Part shown: positions 25,078 to 36,682 of the stretch, piece after piece
How positions within the stretch are numbered: position 1 is the first letter of the stretch
Layout: every line of letters starts with the position of its first letter
Assembly: GCF_000715075.1 (NCBI RefSeq)
Contig: NC_134095.1
Span: 12,962,222 to 13,026,221 of the forward strand
Reading direction: 5' to 3'
DNA: 64,000 bases
From: Nicotiana tabacum
Lineage: Eukaryota; Streptophyta; Magnoliopsida; Solanales; Solanaceae
Program-made: the position numbers and the translations under genes
Notes under the pieces: generated by a model
The model's input: only the letters and a program-made list of their open reading frames with translations
Told to the model about the DNA's origin: nothing
The model's database searches: none

Positions 25078-27679
25078 TGTTATCACGACCCATTTTCATT
25101 ATAGGTCATGATGGCGCCCACCACCATTGTTGGGCAAGCCAAACGCGGAAATGTAAATAAGTTCTCATTTTACTTTTATCAAAATAAATGCATCAATTTC
25201 TTAAGTTATAGTTAAAATAAGTAATGACCACTAATGTACCAAAAATAATTATACAATTCCCAAAAGAATAGTCTACTAATGTGTGTACTAAGACCTGGTG
25301 TCATAAGTAGTGGGCAACTAGTAGAATATACAAAAGAATAAATCTATCCTACTATCCGAAATAGAATAGACATCAAAAGTGAAGAAAGACTCCATCAAGC
25401 TATTGAACGGCACAGAAAGGGAGCAACTCACCGTGGAAGTCTCGGACTATGAATCAGGGACGCGCACCAGACTGATAGCTAGATGTACCTGTCTCAGACC
25501 CTGTACAATTAAGTACAGAAGTGTAGTATGAGTACATAAACAATATGTACTCAGTAAGTATCCCGTCTAATCTCGAAGAAGTAGAGACGAGAGGTCGACT
25601 TGATACTTACTAGGGTCAAATAATATAATAAAGTATTATGCTAAGCATGGAGGTTACAAATAATCAACATTTTGTAATAAGAAGTAATAAGTCATGTCTT
25701 TAACAATATTTCAGTTAGCCATTTATATTCCAAACACTTAACAAAGCAAGTCATGAATAAGATTTCACATAGATATCATGCGCACATTATGCCGAGGTCG
25801 ACGGCCCGATCCAACAGAAAATAAACTGTGCACTGCCAGAGGGTCGAATGACGCGAACCATATATGCATCTATTTCTACTGAGGCGATCGGCCCGATCCA
25901 CAAATATCAATTTTTATCAGGAAAACACATGAAGGCACATTTATATTCAAACAGTTTCATACAAGTGTTCAACAAGTATATACGTTCACTTTTGTTCATT
26001 TCCAATCCTCTAGCATATCCCAAGTGATCACATTAGCAAGAAAATATATAGACATTCCCAAATATGGCATGATACGGGTCCTAAACTACTCGGACAATTA
26101 ACATAATAGTAGCTACGCACGGACTCTCGTCACCTAGTGCGTACGTAGCCCCCGCATTAGTAGCAAATTATTCAATTATTACACCTATGGGGACAATTCC
26201 CTCTTACAAGGTTAGAAAAGAGACTTACCTCGCTCCAAAGTGTACTTCCAATACCAAGAATGAGCCCAAACCCTCGATTTGGAGCAGAACGATCCAAAAC
26301 TAGTTAAATGAGGTAGGCACTACTCAATACAAGCTCACAAGATCGCATTCTAACTATTTAAGCAATTTCCCAACCTTAAACACAAGTTTCCTAGAATCCG
26401 ATCCAGGACCCACGTGCCCGGATTCTGAATTTTTTCGAAGAAAGTTGTTCTTTATAACCTAAGGATCAATAATATATGATTTCTACTTCATTTCATAACC
26501 AATTTCGCGGTAAAATCTGAATTTTATCAAAACCCTAGGTTTTGCTCTAATCCCTTGATTTTTCCAAATCTTTAAGTGTTAATCTACCCAAAACTCAAGT
26601 ATTAAACTTAGAAATAAAGGGGATGAGCTTACCTCAAGATGATAGGTGGAAATCTCCTCTCAAGAGCTCAAAAATCGCCCAATATATGAGTGCAAAATGG
26701 GCAAAAATGGTTGGAGCCCGTATTAAATGAAGCTCACTGCTTCAGTGATTTCCGCATCTGCGGTTCTGGGCCGCACCTGCGACCACCGCATCTGCAGAAA
26801 GGGCCCCACTTCTGCAGAATCTCAACTGGGCCGCTGGTTGCATTTGCGGCTCCACTTCTGCGGAAAGACAGCCGCTTCTGCGGCTTTGGGCCTAGCCTGG
26901 CTTGGTCGCATCTGTGAGAGGTGGACCGCTTTTGCGGTCTCGCACCTGCGGCTGACCAACTGCAGGTGCGGTTATGACAACAACCTGAAGCTTCAACTCT
27001 TCCCAAATTTTCCAACTTTACTCGAGCCTTGTCCGATTGACGCTTCCCGCCTGAACATACCGATAAGTCTAAAATCATGAGACGGACTCGCTCAAACCCT
27101 CGGAACGCCCGAAACAACGCTAAATCTAAGAATCACCCCCTAAAACCAATTGATTTAAACTTATGAACTTCAAGTTCCTAAATTCACTTCTAACGTGTCG
27201 AAACGTACATATACTACTCGGATTGACACCAAATTTTGCGGGCAAGTCTTAAATGGTATATTGGAGCTGTACCGGGCTCCGAAAACAATATACGAGCCCG
27301 ATACCAACGTGATCAATCATTATTTAGTTTCTTTAATTCCTTAGGATTTTAGTTTAACAATTTCTAATAAAAATTTATTACTTGGGCTAGGAACCTCGGA
27401 ATACGACTCCGGGCATACGCCCAGGTCCCATATTTTCCCACGGACCCTTCGAGACCAACAAAATACAAATCCGGATCCGTTTGCTAAAAATGTTGACCAA
27501 AGTCAAACTTATCATTTTAAGAAAATCTTAAGGAATCAAATGAGCCTCTTTCAATCCAAACTCTTCCAAATCCCGAACCAACCATCCCCGTAGGTCATAA
27601 ATTAGTTTAAGCAAGCGCGAGAAGTTTTATTTAAGGGAACATGGTTCTAAAAAGCAAAACGACCAGCCGGGTCGTTACA
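25078..27679 (-). repeat. 5' LTR of the chromovirus
   Basis: Full-length partner of 14223-16786 (2602 bp), TG...CA ends. It has the same GC-rich cluster of CCGC/GCGG near-palindromes at 26750-26975, with one ~16-28-bp segment missing. Promoter activity for the element would reside here, but I could not pick a TATA box with confidence. Confidence 0.9.
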
Positions 27680-27774
27680 GGTGGGATAGCTAATCCTATA
27701 AGATATTCCACCGTATAGGATCTCCTGGAATATCTCACCATTATACCAAATGACCCCTTAATATGTAGAAGCGG

Positions 27775-30172
27775 AACAAAGTTCCTATAAAGGTTTTGTG
27801 AAGATACTTGGAGGCTAGAGATGTACCTGTTGCATACACTAGGGCGATTAAGGACATGTACGATGGAGCCAACACCCAAGTTAGAATAAGGGTATTAAAC
27901 GGCCGGGTCAACCCATTTTCGGACCGGTTGAAACCCGAACTGGCCCGGACCGGTACATAGGGAGCCGAGTGGGCTGGGTTACTGGGGATAGAGGGTTGGT
28001 CCATTCACTTTCATTCATCCGGTTAACCGAACTGGTAAAACCCGGTCAACCAAAATCCCTGTAGAATCGGTTAACCGGCCCGGACCGATTTAACGACTAG
28101 ATTTCAATTTTTTTTAAGGTTGAAGAACGTTGGCAACGGTCAACTGCCTTATGGCCGTTGCCCTATGTTATTATTGCATAACTAGCCCTTTTTTGGGTAA
28201 TTGTTTTCTTATAAAATAACACTTTTTGTAATTACTAATTTAGCCTTTTGAAAAAACTATAAATACACCCCCTCTTCTTCATTTCTTCACTCATCTCTTA
28301 TTTCTCAAACTCATATTCTCAATTCAAGTTAAATCATACCCCGTACTTCTAGAATGCGCTCATATATTTGGGAACACTTTGAGGTGGTAGAAGAAAATGA
28401 AGAGTTCACAAAGTAAAGTGCAATAACTGTGGTCTAGTTTTAAATCTTCGTCTAAAGTGGGCGGGCACATGCTTTTTAAGGAGGCATATGAAGAATTGTC
28501 TTGAGCGTCCTCCAGAAATTCATATTTAAGTTGATTTGAGACAATTTGTATTATTTTAAAATTATAGTCGTATTTATGCTTAATGTTTTAGTTTGTTAAA
28601 TGAATTTGAAGTATTATTATGGAATGAAAATTTAGTTTTACTCTTTTTTTGTTAATTTACTTGTTGTTAAATGCAAACTTTAATTTGTAAGTTTGAAATA
28701 AAAAAAACACTTGCAAATTATAAGTGCAATTTTTTCCATCTTCATTGTATTCTATATATTTTTACGTTATATTAATATAAATTATAGTAGTTACACAAAA
28801 AAAAAACTCGTCCCGATCCGGCCCCTGGGTAATCCTTACGATTTATTTTTTTACCCGAATGGACCCGGACGGTAAGCCCTAACCCGGTAACTGGCCCGAA
28901 TTGAAACCCGACTGATTTTATTTTTTCCCAACCCGCCTCGGACCACCCGTTTAACACCCTTAGGTTAGAACAATGGATGGAGACTCGTGACACTTTCCCG
29001 TAAAGGTGGGGTTGTATCAAGGATCAACGTTTAGCCCGTTCCTATTTGCCTTGGTGTTGGATGAGTAGACGCGATACATTCAAGGGGAGGTATCTTGGTG
29101 CATGTTATTTGCAGATGACATAGTTCTGATTGATGAGACACAAGGTGATATTAACACTAGGTTGGAGGTCTGGAGACAGACCCTAAAGTCTAAAGGTTTC
29201 AAGTTGAGCAGGACTAAAACAAAATACTTGGACTGCAAGTTTAGTGACGTGACTTGGGAGGATGACATTGAAGTGAGGCTGGACAGACAAGTTATATCTA
29301 AGAGAGATAACTTTAAGTATCTTCGGCGTATAATCCAAGAAAATGCGGAGATTGACGAGGATGTCACACATCGTATTGGAGCGGGGTGATGAAGCGGAGG
29401 CTCGCATCTAGGATCTTGTACGACAAGAATGTACCACCAAGACTCATAGGTAAATTTTACAGAGTAGTGGTTAGACCGACTATGTTGTATGAGGCGGAGT
29501 GCTAGCCAGTCAAGACCTCTTATATTGAGAAGTTAAAAGCTGCGAAAATGAGGATGTTGAGATGGATGTGTGATAATACTACAAGGGATAGGATTAGGAA
29601 TGCAGATATCCGAGATAAGGTGGGACTGGCCTATGTGGTGGACAAGATGCGAGAAACGAGACTGGGAGAGGCACATTTGCCCCAGTGAGGAGGTGTGAAA
29701 ACTTGGCTATGTCGGGTCTAAGGAGAGATAGAGGTAGGCTGAAGAAATATTGGTGAGAGGTGATCAGACAGGACATGACATATCTTCAGCTTACCGGGGA
29801 CATGACCCTTGATAGAAGAGTGTGGAGGTCGAGAATTAGAGTTGTAGGTTAGTAAGTAGCCGAGTGTCTTTCCTTTCCAAACTTGTACTTTCTTCCATAA
29901 TTGTAGTATTAGTGTTATCCTCATGTTCCCTTTTTTAGATCGATATTATTACTTGATGTTTTCTTTGCTTCATTCTTTATTTTCTCTGACTGTTGCTATT
30001 ATCTTGCTTTCCGTAGTTTATTTTCATAACTATTGTGTTTTTGCTTTATATGAGCAAAGGGTCTTCCAAAAATAGTCTCTCTATATTCACAAATTAGAGA
30101 TAAAATCTGCGTATATACTATCCTCCCAGACTCAATTTGTAAAAATACATTGAACATGTTGTTGTCGTTGAA
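27775..30172 (+). pseudogene. RTE-clade LINE fragment, split by a hAT remnant
   Basis: 27775-27886 matches the RT region also seen at 11740-11580 (RDVPVAY, IKDMYDGA). It resumes after 28962 (TMDGDS) and continues through an intact FADD box ([11 protein letters not shown] near 29105), [11 protein letters not shown], and KMRMLRWM near 29550. Stop codons and frame changes (for example at 29388 and in the 'gagtgctagccagtc' segment at 29500) make it non-functional. It ends with the family tail (30045-30172: gagcaaagggtcttcc ... gttgttgtcgttg). The endonuclease part is absent. Confidence 0.82.
27887..28962 (+). mobile_element. hAT transposon remnant with a broken BED zinc finger
   Basis: Starts taagggtattaaacgg and ends with the inverted form (ccgtttaacaccctta), flanked by 8-mers agttagaa / ggttagaa. 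This matches an 8-bp hAT target duplication with one mismatch. Removing it rejoins the LINE reading frame. Inside, 28354-28510 encodes a BED-type zinc finger: YIWEHFEVVEE, then CNNC, then GTCFLRRHMKNC. One frameshift with stops separates the first part from the cysteines. The transposase catalytic domain is missing. The left and right ends are GC-rich (cggaccgg-type repeats). Confidence 0.75.
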
Positions 30173-32049
30173 CAGAAGGGTAAACGAGATATTGATATCC
30201 CCTTCTTTTATTCTCTCTTTTCTATTAGAAAAAAAAGTGTGGTTTTTGTGTATAAATATGTGTCTTTCTTTTCCTCGGGGAAAAGAAAAGGAACTAACTT
30301 GCGTTTGCGTACTTGCCTTATAACAGGGGCCCAAGGCTTTACAAGCCTCCCTAAAACCCTGAAGAAAAGTAGGTATCGCAGTGACTCTACTTAGGCAGGG
30401 AGGCAGAACTTTGTTACCCTTTTGCTTGGAAGATGCGTCCATTGATTGTAACTTCCCAAGGATTTGAATTTTTTTAAATAACCTCATATTCCATAATATC
30501 ACATTAATCATGTGCTGACCATAAGAAGTTTCTCGGGTATGCTGTTTGTGTGTAAGACAATAACATGTTCAAACACAAGAAACCAGTCACCCTTCAATTT
30601 CAATTGTCCTAATCTTTTGCAAGATTCAAGAATGTACATTGTTGTAACAGAAATTGCTTCGAAAATATAAAAAAAGGAAATGTAAAGGAAAGTCGGCACA
30701 TTAGAAGGTATTAATATGAACACGTAAAAGACGGGGTCAACAAAGATGGTTCTCTTTAATTATCCTCTCAATTAGCAATGATCAAATGACAAAAAAATTC
30801 ATTTGGTTCCTTCTTACTCTGTAACTACATGGAAGCAAATAATCTATATATGTGGCATCAACTACTTAAATTGAGATATATTGTTGTAGTTATACTTACA
30901 TTAAATTCAATTAGATATAAGTACGAAATTTAGAGAATCTCTATAGATCTTCTCATTAGTCTTAAAAGTCAAATGATTACCCTGAATAAAATTTGCCCAA
31001 CTATAATAGAATAAAATATAAACAAACAAAGGGAATTTTACATCGTATAGTCGCGTTCCAAAATAGTAATCAAATTTTTTTCTTGTATATTAGAATATAA
31101 TATACATATTTTATACATAATCAATATATTTTTTTTGTGTATTTAGCGGCCGACCAACCAAATATGCTAAAAGCCTAACAAACTATATTTAAGAAGGGAA
31201 AATACTGTAATTATGGCATATATCATAAAGTACATACTTAGTATTGACTTGCAAAAATAATAATGGCCAGAGGAAGGCATGACAAAAATATTTGCTAGGA
31301 CCGACAATATATTGCAGCTACCAAACCGCAGAGAATTGCCCCTTTAAACACTTTGATTTAGAATTATGCACATTAAAGAGAAGCACCTCTCTTCTGTGCA
31401 AAGCGTGAAAAGAGTAATTTTTGTACCAATCTTCAGTAACATAGAATCTTTAAATCATTACCACACATGTCCCCACTAGGCAATGAACACATTTTACACA
31501 AACACCATGAATTATTGCAGGAAAGAAATGAGAAGGACGAACAAAAATCTGGGAGAGGATAATTTTCCATGATTATTATATCAATTATGGGTGCAAAGAC
31601 AAATGATGCAATATATGTAGCAGTTTTAGTTCCATCCTCGTACAGATGAGTATTTAATTTGTAGAAAATTAGTTATTTATCTATGTCTCAAATCCTAAAT
31701 TAGTTGGAATCAATTATATGAATCTATCGTATTTGTTTCATCTGTTAACAAATTTAGCATTCATATGATTCATCATAGCTAGAGCCAATATTTTCTAGAG
31801 ATTTTTTTTTAAAAATGGCAGATCGGTGTATGAAGCATCCAAGTTCACACTTAGTTCGGGAAAGGGCCACACCCTAAAAGAGTATAATGTAGATAACCTA
31901 CTCTGATTCAAGCATCAAAAGACCCTACTAACATTTCCAAAGCAAATCCATATACATGAAAGAATACTCAAGGAAAATTGTACAAGACAGCCCCTAAAGA
32001 AAGCATTTCGATCTGATCTATTATTCTTAGGGTTATGGAATTGTATTTT
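30173..32049. other. Intergenic DNA, nothing recognisable
   Basis: AT-rich sequence without a supported gene or clear repeat. Longer open frames (for example 30511-29999 on the minus strand) overlap the LINE tail and have no domain pattern. Confidence 0.5.
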
Positions 32050-32730
32050 CGGGGAAGGGTCAAAAATACCCTTTTACTATTGAATATTGTTTATAGTTAT
32101 CCTTCGTTATACTATTTGGTTAATTTAACCCCTACCGTCTTACTATTGGTCATAAATATCCCTTAGTTAAGGGAGGAGACACATGACAAGCTTATAAGCC
32201 ATTTTAATGCCCAACCCATATTTTAACTTTAATCCAACCCTTTACCCGTATCCAACCCCTTTTCCCCCGAATCAAATATGTTCACTTTGATTTTTTTGTT
32301 TTTATATTTTTATTCACTTTCTATTTCCTTTTGCCCCTTCCTATGCTCCCTTTTTACGGATAAGTCTGTGTATACAACAATTTAAGAAACGCAGCTTAAA
32401 TTAGACTACCATGGTATGTTTTGGACGGCTGCAGAATTGAGGCCATAGTATGCTCTGTTCAAGTGGGGTTCCGGCATAATTGGCGGAAAATCGAGATTTA
32501 AATCTTGCCTGATGATTCAATAGTTTTTCTCTCTAATTCGGGTATAAGGGCTTGGGTATGGATAGGTTAACGTTAAAATATGGGTTGGGCATTAAAATGG
32601 CTTATAAACCTACCACGTGTTCTCTCCGTTAACTGAGGGATATATTTGACTAATAGTTAGACCAATAGTATGACGGAGGACAACTATAAACAATATCCAA
32701 TAGTAGAGGAATATTTTTGACCCTTTTCCG
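32050..32730. mobile_element. Mutator-like MITE, 681 bp, ~220-bp inverted ends
   Basis: The left end reads cggggaagggtcaaaaata. The right end on the opposite strand reads cggaaaagggtcaaaaata. The inverted match continues for roughly 220 bp (ataagccattttaatgccca and its complement are perfect). The flanks are the 9-bp direct repeat ttgtatttt (32041-32049 and 32731-32739), the target size of Mutator-like elements. There is no coding capacity. Confidence 0.85.
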
Positions 32731-32739
32731 TTGTATTTT

Positions 32740-34940
32740 GGGGTTGGAAGAAAAGGGTGAAAGGGGATGGTTGTTCGTGTATTTACTCATCATTAATGTG
32801 CATCTCTGTTCTCTACCACTGATAATTGTTGGCTGATCAAAGCAAATGTTAGCTGGACTTTCTGGAAATAGTGTGGAGGATAATCAAAAATAGAACCAAC
32901 ACCTGCACTATCTGAGTCCAGCATTTATCAATAGACTACTTTTGGTGGGTAATTGTCTCCTATGAGGAAAGTAACAAAATTTAAATCATATGAGTCCAAA
33001 ATTAGAGAGGAAATTGGAGTTTGCATCCTCTTGACTGACTATACTATCGCTGCAATACTTTAAACATAAAGACCCTACAAGCAAAGAAGATAAACGAAAG
33101 CTTTTCTGGTCCTCCTTTTGTGATGGGGAAATGAGGTATGGGTTGGGGCAAAACTGGGGACAGAGGCACACTGTATCAAAGCATAAACATAAACATGAAA
33201 AAAGCGTGATGCTTCATTGATGAACTACTCCAATCAATTGGATATTTGACAATTTTACCCCTTAAAAAGCACCATTGTTCAGTATATAAAAGGCTGCTTT
33301 GCTTAACGAATACTCTGTCAATGACAGGCATGCATCAATAGATTCAAGACTATAATTCAAAGTCATCTCAAGTTAAAAAAAAGTAAGATCCCAAGAGTTA
33401 CGGAAGATCAAAGCCAATCGAAGGTGATATGGGACAGCTTTTTAACACAATTGTTATTTCACTCAAGCAAATCTCCAGAAAAGAAGCATAATTCTATGCA
33501 ACAGATGGTTGATGAGGATCCAAATTATGTTTGCTACACTTCTCATTAGCACGGGTGCCATCCCTAAACTATTCATTGTGAAATTGGTGATGTCATAAAA
33601 TTTCTTGCAAATCGTCCACGATGTTTCTCAAATCAAAATGATGGTGAATGTCATTTAGCCAATCCCTAAACGGATCTATTTCCAAAACTAACACTTCTAC
33701 ATACATAATGAAACGCCCAAGCTAGGTTCTCAAGTCAACCCATTTGTTTTCAGTATTCTGATTTCCTTGTTTAGCTAATTTTTTACTGTGAAATTTGTTA
33801 CATAGGAGCCAACATAGCTGCCGATTTAAAATAAAATGATTAGGACAAAAATAGATATGAAAATTGATTAACGATTTACTCAAACTAAACCAGCTCCTCG
33901 TTTCCTATTTAAGAAGAGTATTTTTCTTCTCTCGTTTTCAAAAGATATAAGAAACGTTTTGTTTTGCTTTCCATCTTTCTCCGCCTGGTTTCCCGCAGGG
34001 CAAGAAAACCCCAAAAGCTTGTCTGAAGCTTTGCTGGAGACATTCTTTTCCAGAGAAACAGAAGATTCACGACGCCCAACTATTTCTTTGAATGTTGGGA
34101 TGTAATTTGGATACTTGGGGGGAAAGACAAGAGTCCCCCGTTAAGGAGTACAAGTTTAGCAACCACGCACCTTAACTGTTGAGTTTCATGAGTGTTTCCC
34201 TAACAGAAAAGACAGTCCAAGTGCCAGTAATACTTGTATACCACTAGCTCCTCTGGCACTCGTACTGTGAATAGAGTACAACAACAGTTTCAAGCTTCAC
34301 AAACTACAGTCACTGCATGGGAAAAGACCCCAGTGGACGAATTTTTTTATTTTGGCATCCTTTTTGTCTCACAATTTTGTGGACCCAAATGTGTGAGATA
34401 AAAAGAGGCTTCACACAACTAATGTAAGTTGTACGAGGCACACCATAAAATCACTCCCTGAGGACATATGACATATAATACAACTACTAAAGTACTTAAA
34501 TAAAAGAGAATCAGCAGATTCTCATAATGACACCATCTTGTACTAGGATTTGCTAAAAACACACATACTTATCTGGAACTGGACTTTGAAGTTTTACATT
34601 CTCCACAACTTACTACTAGGCATGATCGCTAGAAATTGTGAAGCAAAAAAAAAGGCAATGTTGAGATTTTATCTTACACCGCCAAGTTCGCCAAAACGTA
34701 CCAATAACCTTAATTATGCTGCCACATCTACACCAAGAGCATAGTCTACTAAGGAGCCAAAATTGCCAGCCTGCATCACAAATCAAATAGGAATCAATGC
34801 TTTTCTGCATCAAAATATTGTTAAAAAAATACAAAATTATGGTAAATACCTGAAAGCAAGAGAACTATCTTGTCCACGACCTTGAGTTAGCAGCCACTAG
34901 GTACGTGCTTGTACCTACTCTCTCACCAGCACCGGTCTCC
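32740..34940. other. Intergenic DNA between the MITE and the tandem array
   Basis: No supported gene. The segment at 33900-34200 is less AT-rich and looks like it could be a transcribed leader or decayed gene piece, but no frame or splice pattern holds together on either strand. Confidence 0.4.
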
Positions 34941-36450
34941 TCACATTTTTGTCACCTCATAACCAACCGACATTGTCACATCCTATGGACTTTGGAGCTA
35001 TTTGTTAACTCTTCACCATCCAACTTGCTTAGTATTATGAGATACTTGTTGTTGTTGTTGTTGCTGTTAACTTTTTACCATATACAAGATATACATCCAT
35101 GTTGGCGCTCCCATAATTAAGTGTTTACCATACACAAGATATCCTTCCCCACATATGAGATGGCCATCCATGTCATTGCTATAGCTGTCATTACTTGTGC
35201 TGTTAACTCCACCAAATACAAGATGTCCATCCAGGTAGTTGTAATATGTGAGCCATTACTTACCCATCTAGTGTCTCGAGCTGATTTTCAGCAATCATGA
35301 CATTTCTCTGAGTGATTCAACTCTCGCCCATATAACAAGACATCCATCCTATTGTATAAGTGTAATCCAAGCTTTACTCAGCGTATCTATTACCTTTTAG
35401 ATTTTGAGCAATCATGATAATGTATGAAATGACCTTATAACTTGATAACTATCACGATATCCACAACAACAACAACAACAAGCCTAGTGAAATCCCACAA
35501 GTGGGGTCTGGGGAGGGTAAAGTGTACGCAGACCTTACCCCTACCTAACACGAAGATAGAGAGGTTGTTTCCGAAATACCCTCGGCTCGATAACTATTAC
35601 GATATCCATCCAGGTCATAATACTGCCATTACTCACCCAGTCTAATTCTCTTCAGCTGATTTACAGCAATCGTGACACTGCACTAAGTTGATTCAACTAT
35701 CAACCATATCCAATATATCCATCCAGGTAGTTGCATAATTGTAAAATATGAACCTTGCTAACCTGATCTATTATCAAGAGCTGATTCAGCAATCTCTGAC
35801 ACTGTATGAAGTAACCTCATAATTTGGTAACTGTTGAGATATCCATCCAGGTAACAATATAATACTAGCCATTACTCACCCAGTCTAATTCTCTTTAGCT
35901 GATTTTCAGGATCATGACATTGTATAAAGTGACTAAACTCTTTCAGCCACTACTCAAGATATTATCCATCCAGGTAATTGTGTAATTGTAAATTTGACCT
36001 CATTACTCATTCCATCTATTATCTTGTGCTGATCTTCAACAACCATGAAACTGTATGAAGTGACCTCGTAATTTGATAACTGTTTAAGATATCTGTCCAG
36101 GTAACGTGAGCCACTATTCACGCAATCTAATACTATTGAGCCAATTTTCACGGATCATGACATTGTATTAGGTGACTTAACTCTTCACACATAAACAAGA
36201 TATCCTTCCAGGTAATTGCATACTTGAATGGTGAGCCTCATTACTCAACCCATCTACTCTCTTGAACTGATTTTCAAAAATCTTGCCGTTGAAGTGACCT
36301 CATAATTTTGACAACTGTCAAGATATCCATCGAGACAACATAATGTGAACAATTACTCATCCAATTCTCTTGAGCTGATTTTCAAAAATGATGCCTCTGT
36401 AGGAGGTGACCTCACAGTTTTGATGACTATCACTCTTTCATTGACCTATT
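34941..36450. repeat. Degenerate dimeric tandem array, ~120-bp half units
   Basis: The phrase (a)agatatccatccaggta recurs about every 120 bp: near 35219, 35600, 35713, 35838, 35957, 36088, 36200 and 36320, with poorer copies before. Half units alternate between a 'cataatttgataactgt' form and an 'actctttca..cataaacaag' form, so like copies sit ~243-250 bp apart. Each half also carries a 'cttgagctgattttcagcaa' phrase. The array begins about 230 bp beyond the NAC stop codon and is interrupted by an RTE insertion (35464-35588). Confidence 0.75.
35464..35588 (-). mobile_element. 5'-truncated RTE tail with 20-bp target duplication
   Basis: 125 bp of the RTE 3' tail ((CAA)n at left, ggggtctggggagggtaa, accctcggctc at right). 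It is flanked by gataactatcacgatatcca (35444-35463) and the same 20 bases with one change (35589-35608). It inserted into one unit of the tandem array. Confidence 0.8.
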
Positions 36451-36682
36451 ATAATCTCAATTTCTATTGCTCTGGAAAGTGACCTGAATACCATTTTTGT
36501 CGCCTTTAGTGATATAACCCGGCATGAACTTGATGCTATACTGATTTCCAAAAATAGCTTGCTTGGGATCCTTATCGATTACTTGATTGGGATTCTTATC
36601 GATTTTACTTGCTTCGATTGTTATTGGTTGTACTTGCTTGGGATTGCTGTTGAACTTTTGGGATTGTTGTTGTTATCTTCTT

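Larger units (their letters stand above)
14223..27679 (-). mobile_element. Ty3/gypsy chromovirus (Tekay/Del-like), nested and inactive
   Basis: Two ~2.6-kb LTRs (25078-27679 is the 5' LTR, 14223-16786 the 3' LTR, both read on the minus strand) flank gag-pol. Both LTRs have TG...CA ends. The flanking 5-mers are ggggg (14218-14222) and ggtgg (27680-27684), a target duplication with one mismatch. Order on the minus strand: 5' LTR, initiator-Met-type PBS, gag, protease, RT, RNase H, integrase, chromodomain-like tail, PPT, 3' LTR. The element is 13.5 kb including a 3.0-kb solo LTR inserted in gag. Several stops and frameshifts in pol show it is not autonomous. The LTRs differ at many sites and by indels, so it is much older than the Ogre-like element at 41347. 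Confidence 0.9.

Noticed and set aside
29999..30723. 170- and 71-codon minus-strand frames
   Set aside because: Antisense to the RTE tail and adjacent AT-rich DNA; no protein signature.
33900..34250. Possible first exon of another gene
   Set aside because: Less AT-rich and leader-like, but no frame extends with consistent splice sites on either strand.
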